From Candidatus Poseidoniales archaeon (GTDB lineage Archaea; Thermoplasmatota; Poseidoniia; Poseidoniales; Poseidoniaceae), in contig JAAXIR010000255.1 in assembly GCA_012270265.1 (NCBI GenBank), forward strand, positions 1-5,411: a stretch of DNA of 5,411 bases, in the 5' to 3' direction. The notes under the pieces were generated by a model. That model worked only from the letters and a program-made list of their open reading frames with translations. It was not told the origin of the DNA and did no database searches. How positions within the stretch are numbered: position 1 is the stretch's first letter; each line of letters begins with the position of its first letter. This document shows, piece by piece, positions 1 through 5,411 of this stretch. Position numbers and translations under genes: made by a program.

Positions 1-2
1 TA

Positions 3-896
3 TATACAGTTGCTTGGATTCTACTTCTCTCTTCACGCGAATTGTTTGTGAATGCGCCCATTGCTACAGTGGTCGCTACTGGAATCGGCTACAGTGGGAG
101 CACCATCAACACCATCATCAACGGCGATCTCGATGATACAAATACTTGGAAAGTGAACATCGGAACAAACGAGCAGAAGCGTATCGTTGAATGGCTCGAT
201 GGAAATGGATACTATGGCAAGGAATCTGCTAACATCAAGGTCACCGTGGAAACAAACTGGGGCAATTTTGTGGCCGACATGGCCGCTCCTCAAACCTCTA
301 CTGCAACCATCAACGTTGTCTATCCTCAACTCAGTATCGACAAAGTCGAACCAGAGGCAGCAACTGCTGATACGGGAAGGACTCACGGTGTCATGGTGAC
401 CGTTTCCAATACTGGTTCAATTTCAGTGAATCCAAACGTCCGTTGCTACGTTGGCGATGATGAAGCTGACACAACTGCAAACACTGCGAATTGGGCAGTA
501 GAACCTGGCCAGACAAAGGATGTTCCAATCTCATGGTATCATTACGATGATGAAGCAGTTCAACTAACATGCAAATTCCTCTACCCGGATGTGCTCGATC
601 CTGTCAGCAACCTCATTGCGAGTGAAGCTGGAATGACCTCAGGAGAAGTGTCCTTCACAACTGCTGAAGAGGTTGAAGAGTTACCAATCGTTCTTTATTC
701 AGGCATCATCCTGATGGTCGTTGTCTTTGCGGCGATTATTGCAGTTCGAGCAACCAAGGAGACTTCAAAGGAGTATATTTCAGAAGAAGCCGGATTACCC
801 GAAATGGAATCCGAAAACGCTGTTGAATCAGAGTCCTCTGAGCAACAAGAAGAATGGCTAGATGCCGATGGCAATCCAATCATCGGAAATGATTGA
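3..896 (+). CDS. C-terminal part of a large surface protein with Ig/CARDB-like domains and a membrane anchor (5' end missing)
   Basis: The frame is open to the left edge, so the true start lies outside the window; a TTG at 42 is not a convincing start. The visible 297 residues contain two beta-rich, Thr/Asn/Asp-rich stretches (about 14-115 and 116-220 of the fragment). The second reads like a CARDB/Ig-type domain: it has a VTVSNTG strand, an 'EPGQTKDVPISW' strand and two cysteines (C148, C190) that could form the intradomain disulfide. A single hydrophobic helix follows at about 227-250, starting LPIVLYSGIILM. It is followed by the basic RATKETSK stop-transfer segment and an acidic tail ending WLDADGNPIIGND. 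This predicts an exterior N-terminal mass, one membrane span and a short cytoplasmic tail. Such architectures are common for archaeal envelope or adhesion proteins; the ligand is unknown. It converges on the next gene with 2 bp between stops. Protein status is certain; function is inferred from architecture only. Confidence 0.85.
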   Translation, partial: YTVAWILLLSSRELFVNAPIATVVATGIGYSGSTINTIINGDLDDTNTWKVNIGTNEQKRIVEWLDGNGYYGKESANIKVTVETNWGNFVADMAAPQTSTATINVVYPQLSIDKVEPEAATADTGRTHGVMVTVSNTGSISVNPNVRCYVGDDEADTTANTANWAVEPGQTKDVPISWYHYDDEAVQLTCKFLYPDVLDPVSNLIASEAGMTSGEVSFTTAEEVEELPIVLYSGIILMVVVFAAIIAVRATKETSKEYISEEAGLPEMESENAVESESSEQQEEWLDADGNPIIGND

Positions 897-898
897 AT

Positions 899-2149
899 TT
901 AGCAGGTGTTCATGTCCCAAGGACCTTCTTTGTTGGAATCGAAATCGAGCTCCCAGGCTACATCGTCTTGGACAACAACAAGTTCATCCCCATTCGAAAT
1001 GGTATTTGTAATCGTTACTTGGAATGTGTAGCAGTCATCTTCATCGTAAAATGATTCGAGGGCAAGGTACTCTGTACCTACCGTGTCGGTAGCAGGACCT
1101 GGCATCGCAAACCACCCGTTGACGCTTACACCAGCATCTCCTCGGCAGGAGGTTGCTGTTGTACCTGAAACTTCGATGTAAGGGAAACCTTCTGTAGCGC
1201 TCGGACAGCCCTGTGAACTCGATTGGCCATACACAACAGTGTTACCGCGCATAATGACCATCTCAAGTGTGTAATCTCCTTCAACCCAGATACCATTTGC
1301 ATCTGTGTGCCCTCCACCATCGAGGTGTTCGTGGCTTGTTGGCTGTAATCCGGCCATAATTTCGAGTACAATTCGATCAATTTCGGTCGTTGTAGTGCCC
1401 TGTTGTCCTGAACCGCTCGATTCAGTCTTGGTAACTGGAGTAATTTTCACACCAGAATCCAAAACTTCTCTTGTCATAAATTCGGGGTTGATGTCGATTG
1501 TTTGAGTGGTTTCACCACTGGTCACAGAAATCATGTATTCAATCGCTGGTGTTGTTGGGCAACTACCAGAATTACACTGCCATGCATTACCAACAAAGAT
1601 TTCGGAGATAGGAACTGTGAATCGGGCAGATTCTTGCGAGAGTTCCTTAGAACTCGACCACTTTTCCACGCCATCCGCAGTGATGACCGCATCAACAGAG
1701 TTTGCAGAACCAATGACTCGGAAGGAAATCTCGTCAGACTCCTCTTTAAGCTCAAGATCGCTGATTCCGAATGAGCCGCTTTCAGGCATAAACATCGAGA
1801 CCCCATATGGTCCCGCAGCAAGAAGAACTGCAAGAACAGCAGCACCACCCATGCGCATTGGATCTACGCCAGACTCTGACATGTGTTGGCCTGCATAAAG
1901 CGCGCCGATACCGATAACCAAAACACCGAGAACAACAATCAAACCCCAGGCTCCACCTTGAAGCGAAAGTAGACCCCCAATGACGATGACAGCCCATCCA
2001 ACGGAGGTTAAGATCGTTGAGATATCTGGACCCTCGCTTTGCTCAATGGCTTGAGCAAGTGCGCTTGTGTCGGCCTTGGCTTCCTCCTCGGCAGGTTTGG
2101 AGGGTGTTGTTTCTTCTGCTGCAGTAGCTTTACTCAAAAGTCCACTCAT
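899..2149 (-). CDS. Unrecognised three-span membrane protein with a cysteine-containing ectodomain
   Basis: A 416-residue protein starting with ATG at 2149, with no clear Shine-Dalgarno sequence. Residues 1-41 are an Ala/Glu/Lys-rich polar tail without a signal peptide. Three hydrophobic segments follow at about 43-63, 67-87 and 99-121; the first two are Gly-rich and separated by a tight turn. The remaining 295 residues are polar, beta-rich and low in Lys. With the N-terminus inside, three spans put this large domain outside the cell. It carries six cysteines (192, 197, 315, 335, 373 and the very last residue, 416), an even number compatible with disulfides. A Ser/Gly/Thr linker at 242-255 separates two ectodomain lobes. 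Downstream of the similarly oriented gene at 2230-3159, with an 80-bp gap, so it may belong to the same envelope transcript or have its own promoter. I do not recognise the family; a cell-envelope role is inferred from topology and neighbours. Confidence 0.85.
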   Translation of the reverse strand: MSGLLSKATAAEETTPSKPAEEEAKADTSALAQAIEQSEGPDISTILTSVGWAVIVIGGLLSLQGGAWGLIVVLGVLVIGIGALYAGQHMSESGVDPMRMGGAAVLAVLLAAGPYGVSMFMPESGSFGISDLELKEESDEISFRVIGSANSVDAVITADGVEKWSSSKELSQESARFTVPISEIFVGNAWQCNSGSCPTTPAIEYMISVTSGETTQTIDINPEFMTREVLDSGVKITPVTKTESSGSGQQGTTTTEIDRIVLEIMAGLQPTSHEHLDGGGHTDANGIWVEGDYTLEMVIMRGNTVVYGQSSSQGCPSATEGFPYIEVSGTTATSCRGDAGVSVNGWFAMPGPATDTVGTEYLALESFYDEDDCYTFQVTITNTISNGDELVVVQDDVAWELDFDSNKEGPWDMNTC

Positions 2150-2190
2150 ATTCTCAACTCATAGAACCCTCGCATGGATAGGTTATGAAC
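2149..2190 (-). promoter_or_regulatory. Possible TATA-containing promoter of the three-span membrane protein gene
   Basis: The 80-bp gap upstream of the ATG contains, on the minus strand, an AT-rich box TTCATAACC (plus-strand 2181-2189) centred about 36 bp before the start codon. Archaeal TATA boxes lie about 25-27 bp before the transcription start, so this would give a short leader of about 10 nt. It is a weak match and could be chance. An alternative AT-rich stretch (ACAAATTAAG on the minus strand, about 2215-2224) lies further upstream. Confidence 0.25.
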
Positions 2191-2229
2191 CCAACCCCAT
2201 CAGGGATGGCTTTTGTCTTAATTTGTGGG

Positions 2230-3159
2230 TTACAGACCGGGAGCGGCTTCACGCCACTCTTCTTCTTCATCATCGGCATTGATGAAACGCCGACCTGCTA
2301 CTGCTGCTGCGAGAGCAACCATCGATAGAGCAGGGATGATTTCGAAGCCGGGGAGGTAGATACCACGGACGTAAATGGTGATCATTTGTGATTCACGATC
2401 GCAACCACCGTTCTTACAGGAGAAGTCGGATTCAGCATAGAAGTCGAGAGTGTGGTATGCATCGGTCCAACCTTGTGTCTTCGGCGTTCGAATTTGGATT
2501 CGTACCTTTGCTGGAGCGACCATTGGCTCGACGTTGACCTTGCTGATTGGGATGTTGATGTTGAAGCCAGCATCCTCAAGCGTTTCACGGGAGTTCTCAG
2601 AGATTCCGACCTTCATGAAATCGTATTGGTTACCGAGGTTGTAGACCTTGAATTCGAAGTCCTTGTCGGTCTTTGGCATTAGTTGAACGAAGGGTTCAAC
2701 CGCTTCGACTTGGAGGAGAGCAAACTGGGTGATGGAGACAATCATCGAAGCACCAGAGGTTGCAACGTTGAGCGGAGGTACACCGCTGATCTCTTGGACG
2801 CTTCCTTGAACGACAAGACTGCGTGCTTGCATTGTCATGAACGGTTGTGCACGAACAACAACTTGGAAGTCCTCTTCACTGTTCGGACCAACGTAAATGT
2901 CACCTGGCGCAGCCGCTGCCAAACCATCCGAGGTAACGGAGAGGGCGATCTTCTCGATGTATTGCGTTGGATTCGATGCTGTACAGGTCGTGAAACCAAC
3001 CAACGTTGAACCTGGCTTGACATCGACCTTGATTTCCGCAGGCTGGCATGTAATCGATACAGCAGCAGTCGGCACTTGTGCTTGGGCAGGTACGGCTACC
3101 AGCAACAAGGATGCGAGATAAATCAGTAGAACGGTAAAGGTGCTCTTACGGGTTGACAT
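2230..3159 (-). CDS. Secreted surface protein with signal peptide, two beta-sandwich-like domains and PGF-CTERM-like C-terminal anchor
   Basis: A 309-residue protein from the ATG at 3159. A GTG three codons upstream (3168) is possible but adds only MST before the natural MSTRK signal-peptide start. Residues 1-27 form a Sec signal peptide: basic MSTRK, a hydrophobic core rich in Leu/Val/Ala, then an AQA cleavage site before Q28. Two beta-rich regions follow (about 30-125 and 135-265) with NEW3/CARDB-like strand patterns ('VYNLGNQYDF'). Cysteines C38/C59 and C248/C253 (C-x4-C) could form disulfides. The C-terminus has PGF at 270-272, then E, a hydrophobic stretch to about 289, then RRF: the three-part layout of PGF-CTERM signals processed by archaeosortase A. 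Unlike the classic signal, an acidic tail of about 18 residues (DDEEEEWREAAPGL at the end) follows. An ordinary C-terminal membrane anchor is the alternative. The role is likely in the cell envelope; the substrate or partner is unknown. Confidence 0.85.
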   Translation of the reverse strand: MSTRKSTFTVLLIYLASLLLVAVPAQAQVPTAAVSITCQPAEIKVDVKPGSTLVGFTTCTASNPTQYIEKIALSVTSDGLAAAAPGDIYVGPNSEEDFQVVVRAQPFMTMQARSLVVQGSVQEISGVPPLNVATSGASMIVSITQFALLQVEAVEPFVQLMPKTDKDFEFKVYNLGNQYDFMKVGISENSRETLEDAGFNINIPISKVNVEPMVAPAKVRIQIRTPKTQGWTDAYHTLDFYAESDFSCKNGGCDRESQMITIYVRGIYLPGFEIIPALSMVALAAAVAGRRFINADDEEEEWREAAPGL

Positions 3160-3200
3160 CGTGCTCACTGTCCTTACCCACCCTATCGACCCTCATAACC
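3159..3200 (-). promoter_or_regulatory. Possible TATA-containing promoter of the secreted surface protein gene
   Basis: Between the tRNA 3' end and the ATG at 3159 there are 79 bp. On the minus strand they hold GGTTATGAG (plus-strand 3192-3200), an AT-containing box centred about 36 bp before the ATG, the same distance as the box before the neighbouring membrane protein gene. Expected transcription start is about 10 nt before the ATG. The spacing favours ATG 3159 over GTG 3168 only weakly. No strong Shine-Dalgarno sequence is present; GTGAG directly before the ATG is a partial match at best. Confidence 0.25.
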
Positions 3201-3238
3201 ATTGTGTCGTGAAGTGTCCCCCAAGAGAGCGAATGGAG

Positions 3239-3312
3239 TGGGCCTGAAGGGATTTGAACCCTTGACCGCCCGGTTATGAGCCGGGTGCTCTAACCAACTA
3301 AGCTACAGGCCC
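3239..3312 (-). tRNA. tRNA with anticodon CAU; probable tRNA-Ile2 (AUA-reading), alternatively elongator tRNA-Met
   Basis: Read on the minus strand, 74 nt fold into a complete cloverleaf. The acceptor stem GGGCCTG pairs perfectly with CAGGCCC. The D-arm is GCTT/GAGC with a GG in its loop, the anticodon stem CCCGG/CCGGG encloses loop CTCATAA, the variable loop is CGGTC, and the T-arm AAGGG/CCCTT encloses TTCAAAT. The discriminator is A73. CCA is not encoded, there is no intron, and G1-C72 argues against an archaeal initiator tRNA. Anticodon CAU normally means Met. However, C4-G69, U12-A23, C29-G41 and A73 are known isoleucine identity elements (defined in E. coli), and the overall stems resemble tRNA-Ile. 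If so, C34 would be converted to agmatidine by TiaS so that it reads AUA. The gene starts 24 nt after the HD-protein stop on the same strand, so co-transcription is plausible. tRNA call near certain; isotype uncertain. Confidence 0.95.
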
Positions 3313-3318
3313 CAAACC

Positions 3319-3334
3319 GTCCTGAGAACAGGAC
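3319..3334 (-). other. Perfect 6-bp hairpin in the spacer between the HD gene and the tRNA
   Basis: On the minus strand GTCCTG-TTCT-CAGGAC forms a perfect 6-bp stem with a 4-nt loop. It lies 2 nt after the HD-protein stop codon and 6 nt before the first base of the tRNA. It fills most of the 24-nt spacer and is not followed by a T-run, so it does not look like a bacterial-type terminator. Candidate roles are a 3' end or stability element for the HD mRNA, or a structure in the tRNA leader that aids processing of a joint transcript. The structure is seen directly; the function is inference. Confidence 0.45.
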
Positions 3335-3336
3335 CT

Positions 3337-4644
3337 TCATGAGTTTGCCGAATCGAACATTGCGAGGGATGATTGCGATGGCTTGGTCTTGGCACGAACC
3401 AACGCTTCGCATGAATCTCGGATTTCCTCAGGCACGAATACCAGTATACGTTCATCGGACTGTGTGAGTGACCGAATGAGCGGCGAATGTTCTGCTGCGT
3501 CGCGGCCATCCTCGAGAATGATGCCCTGTTCGTATGGCATGTAACCACGCTTTCGAATAGAAGCGGTGATGAGATCGTGTTCAGCATCGAATCCTTGTTG
3601 ACTGAGATGAGCAGCAACCTCATCTTTGACCATCGCAAACATCTCGGTTGTCAATGAAGGAATTCTCAAGGATTTATGGTAATCTCTACGAGCTAACAAA
3701 CGTGATGCGTAACCTGATAGAATCTCATCAGCATGATTCGCAAATCGGCCCATAGCGACCTTAATGTGTGCATCATGCAACGAGGCATATTGATCTGGCG
3801 TCAGTGATTCATTGAGAAGCATCTCATGGATTTCTCCATCCAATTCCAGCGCCCCACTTTGAGCCAACTTTCGAGCACGTCCAAGCATTCGGACAAGGTA
3901 AGATTGAGTCAGCATGTTGACTTTGTGAAAGTACACTTGATTGTACATGTGATATCTCGTCACGAGGTAGGCCTCAATCGCAGGCAATCCCCAAATCTTC
4001 ACGTACAATCTACCTTCATCGTTGACGCGCAGCGCACGAATGACTCGAGCACTGTCAAATCCACCAATCTGAGCACCTGTATTGGCTTGGTCACGAATCA
4101 TGTAATCCATACGATCTACATCGAGTTGACTGCTGATGATTTCCTTAAGGAACGGAGCGATTGGAACTCCGTTGCACTCCTGTTGCCCATCAAGAAGAGC
4201 AAACAGACGCTGCTTTCGTTCTTCACCGAGAACATCAGTAAGGACTTGCCCAATCTCTGATTCCTCGCTCTCGAGAAGAATCCTACCCCAGTATTCGTGG
4301 GAATGGAAGGTTGCAAAGACCTCCGGTGTTTCAAGGAGATGGGAATATGGTGGATGGCCGATATCGTGGAGCAATGCACCAATTTGAACCAACTCGGCAT
4401 CGGAGTCCGAGAGCAGGCCAGGTTGGACTTCCTGTAGAGAAGAAGTCAACTCACCGGCGAGAAAGTATGCCCCAAGGGAATGTGCAAATCGCGTGTGCGT
4501 TGCTGAGGGAAAGACGAACTCACAGGTTGAGAGTTGTTGAATGTTTCTCAAACGCTGGAATTCATGTGTGTCGATGATGCGTGCGTGATGTGCTGGAACC
4601 AGAACATCGCGATGGATTTCATCCCGAATCACGCGGTCTCGCAT
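3337..4644 (-). CDS. HD-domain phosphohydrolase, SAMHD1-like dNTPase family (COG1078 type)
   Basis: A 435-residue protein from ATG 4644, close to the family's usual length. Proteins of this family begin about 20 residues before 'DT.EFQRLR', which fits MRDRV; the frame continues to a TTG at 4674 (10 extra residues), but this looks less likely. Metal ligands of the HD site are all present: H55 in THTRFAHSLG, H93-D94 in LLHDIGHPPYSH, and D177 in LDVDRMDY. H116 in HSHE corresponds to the catalytic His of SAMHD1, and R52 and Y181 align with nucleotide-contact residues. The later segment 'GLPAIEAYLVTRYHMYNQVY' plus H240-K241 is a family hallmark. Characterised relatives hydrolyse dNTPs to deoxynucleosides and triphosphate, often under allosteric nucleotide control; substrate here is not known. 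Cytosolic, no signal peptide. It is transcribed away from the OB-fold gene and reads toward the tRNA 24 nt downstream. Family assignment is firm, substrate is inference. Confidence 0.95.
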   Translation of the reverse strand: MRDRVIRDEIHRDVLVPAHHARIIDTHEFQRLRNIQQLSTCEFVFPSATHTRFAHSLGAYFLAGELTSSLQEVQPGLLSDSDAELVQIGALLHDIGHPPYSHLLETPEVFATFHSHEYWGRILLESEESEIGQVLTDVLGEERKQRLFALLDGQQECNGVPIAPFLKEIISSQLDVDRMDYMIRDQANTGAQIGGFDSARVIRALRVNDEGRLYVKIWGLPAIEAYLVTRYHMYNQVYFHKVNMLTQSYLVRMLGRARKLAQSGALELDGEIHEMLLNESLTPDQYASLHDAHIKVAMGRFANHADEILSGYASRLLARRDYHKSLRIPSLTTEMFAMVKDEVAAHLSQQGFDAEHDLITASIRKRGYMPYEQGIILEDGRDAAEHSPLIRSLTQSDERILVFVPEEIRDSCEALVRAKTKPSQSSLAMFDSANS

Positions 4645-4677
4645 GTCTTTTCCTGTTCTTGCCTTCCATTTCAAGGC

Positions 4678-4718
4678 ATCTCTTCGGATAATGATTGAGG
4701 GGAAGAGATATGCATCTC
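4678..4718. promoter_or_regulatory. Divergent promoter region with inverted repeat (candidate operator)
   Basis: The 91 bp between the HD gene and the OB-fold gene hold a perfect 8-bp inverted repeat, ATCTCTTC (4678-4685) and GAAGAGAT (4702-4709), separated by 16 bp. A further ATCTC half-site at 4714-4718 pairs with GAGAT at 4705-4709 as a tighter palindrome with a 4-bp spacer. The repeat arms flank a minus-strand TATA-like ATCATTATCC (4686-4695), about 47 bp before the HD ATG. They also overlap a plus-strand AGATATGC (4706-4713), centred about 26 bp before the OB-fold ATG. Binding of one regulator could therefore affect both promoters. The repeats are seen directly; regulatory use is inference. 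Confidence 0.35.
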
Positions 4719-4735
4719 AACCTAAAGGGGCGTCC

Positions 4736-5411
4736 ATGGCAGATGGTCTCAAAGGCTTCCTCGCCCGATTATCGACCGACGATCCTGAGACAAATGGACC
4801 CCGATTGTGGGTCATGTTTGCGATTTCATTGTTCCTTGTAGCTACCCTCAACTGGTATGCCATGGTACGTGAACCATCGGTTGTTGATGTTGATGAGTTA
4901 ACCGATTACATCAACGAAGTTGTCAAGGTTGAAGGTCAATTGATTTCATGGGTCGAAGACCCATACAACTCCGGTGATGATCGACTTGATGCCATTATCG
5001 ACGACGGCACTGGTGTCGTTGAATTGCGGTGGTATCGCCCTGCTGAATTACCTCCCATAGGAACAAACGTGACCGTCATCGGAGATGTTATCGAGTACGA
5101 AGGACGAATGTGGCTACAAGCACTTGGTGCCGGAGCAATGAATTGGGACAAAGAAGACATTCCTGCTGCACCATTGTTGGCTATTTCCGATGTCGCCCTA
5201 AACCCAGAAGATTACGATGGTCAGGTTATTCAACTGACAGGATTCATGTCGAAATCGATTGCTCCCGACGTATCATTTGGTACCGCTCGACTTGGAGACC
5301 ACCCCAACTATGGAAACTCGAATCACCAAATCGGAATGACAATCCATTCCGCAACTGGTGAATGGATCGAAGCAGGCTCAAAGGTGACCGTTCAGGGTGT
5401 CCTCTCCTACC
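4736..5411 (+). CDS. Membrane-anchored protein with two tandem OB-fold-like domains (3' end beyond window)
   Basis: The frame is open to the right edge: 225 complete codons are visible. ATG 4736 is chosen because a TATA-like AGATATGC is centred about 26 bp upstream, suggesting a leaderless or nearly leaderless mRNA; GGGG at 4727-4730 is only a weak Shine-Dalgarno match. An in-frame ATG at 4691 would add 15 residues and lies within the probable promoter. Residues 1-23 are polar, 24-44 form one membrane helix (starting LWVMFAISLF), and an acidic linker follows. Residues 60-135 look like an OB fold: VKVEGQLISWV, then IDDGTGVVEL (87-96), then TVIGDVIEYEGRMWLQA (113-129), the strand order of tRNA_anti/RPA-type OB domains. 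A second, more divergent copy starts at about 147 (ISDVALNPEDYDGQVIQLTG, later VTVQGVLSY). The helix lacks a cleavage site and probably anchors the OB domains outside the cell, although the flanking charges are not decisive. Ligand unknown; a nucleic-acid-binding role is only suggested by the fold. Confidence 0.85.
   Translation, partial: MADGLKGFLARLSTDDPETNGPRLWVMFAISLFLVATLNWYAMVREPSVVDVDELTDYINEVVKVEGQLISWVEDPYNSGDDRLDAIIDDGTGVVELRWYRPAELPPIGTNVTVIGDVIEYEGRMWLQALGAGAMNWDKEDIPAAPLLAISDVALNPEDYDGQVIQLTGFMSKSIAPDVSFGTARLGDHPNYGNSNHQIGMTIHSATGEWIEAGSKVTVQGVLSY

Noticed and set aside
33..386. 117-codon minus-strand frame
   Set aside because: It is antisense to the Ig-like surface protein, which is coherent through to its membrane anchor; no signal or domain in the antisense reading.
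1506..1898. 130-codon plus-strand frame
   Set aside because: It lies wholly antisense inside the 416-residue membrane protein gene; its translation is Ser/Arg/Thr-rich without domain character, as expected for a shadow frame.
2197..2209. Small hairpin CCATC-AGG-GATGG after the secreted protein gene
   Set aside because: A 5-bp stem with a 3-nt loop is likely by chance, it has no following T-run, and archaeal termination does not rely on hairpins.
3826..4260. 144-codon plus-strand frame
   Set aside because: It is antisense to the conserved HD domain gene, whose motifs are intact; the shadow frame shows no recognisable family.
4645..4674. TTG start for the HD protein, adding 10 residues
   Set aside because: The TATA-like box at 4686-4695 is only about 17 bp upstream of it, too close; ATG 4644 matches the usual N-terminus of the family.
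4691..4735. Upstream in-frame ATG for the OB-fold protein
   Set aside because: It would start inside the AT-rich promoter region and add a polar stretch before the membrane helix; ATG 4736 has better spacing to the TATA-like box.
4736..5411. CcmE-like haem chaperone (single span plus OB fold)
   Set aside because: The general layout is similar, but no CcmE-type haem-binding His region is visible, the OB copy is duplicated, and no cytochrome c maturation genes are nearby.
1..5411. CRISPR array, insertion sequence, attachment site or phage gene
   Set aside because: No regularly spaced repeats, transposase or integrase motifs, or terminal repeats were seen; the tRNA is followed by an ordinary short promoter region with no repeated tRNA 3' end.

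Overview
The window most likely comes from a planktonic archaeon of the Thermoplasmatota, with Marine Group II (Poseidoniales) as the best guess. The tRNA gene lacks an encoded CCA and there are no strong Shine-Dalgarno sequences. AT-rich TATA-like boxes lie about 27-47 bp before several starts. Three genes encode Ig-like, membrane-anchored surface proteins, and one of these ends in a PGF-type sorting-signal-like segment. The assignment rests on protein style and gene architecture only; no marker gene was searched.

Layout. (1) 3-896 (+): the C-terminal 297 residues of a large surface protein with extracellular Ig/CARDB-like domains, one transmembrane helix and an acidic cytoplasmic tail. Its stop lies 2 bp from the stop of the convergent gene. 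(2) 899-2149 (-): an unrecognised 416-residue protein with three N-terminal membrane segments and a cysteine-containing ectodomain. (3) 2230-3159 (-): a secreted, C-terminally anchored protein with a signal peptide, two beta-rich domains and a PGF-CTERM-like segment. (4) 3239-3312 (-): a tRNA with anticodon CAU. Its stems carry isoleucine-type identity elements, so it may be tRNA-Ile2 (reads AUA) rather than Met. (5) 3319-3334: a perfect 6-bp hairpin in the short spacer between the tRNA and the next gene. (6) 3337-4644 (-): a full-length HD-domain phosphohydrolase of the COG1078 / SAMHD1-like dNTPase type with all metal ligands present. (7) 4645-4735: a 91-bp divergent promoter region with an 8-bp inverted repeat and a third half-site. 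(8) 4736-5411 (+): a partial gene for a membrane-anchored protein with two tandem OB-fold-like domains, running off the window.

How the genes may work together. Genes 1-3 look like cell-envelope components; genes 2 and 3 share a strand and may be co-transcribed. The HD enzyme and the tRNA form a separate minus-strand unit: the spacer between them is only 24 nt and no TATA-like box is visible just before the tRNA. The OB-fold gene shares its upstream region, and possibly a regulator, with the HD gene. No mobile element, CRISPR array, rRNA or phage gene is visible. The window is almost fully coding, and no stretch above about 170 bp lacks a protein-coding gene.
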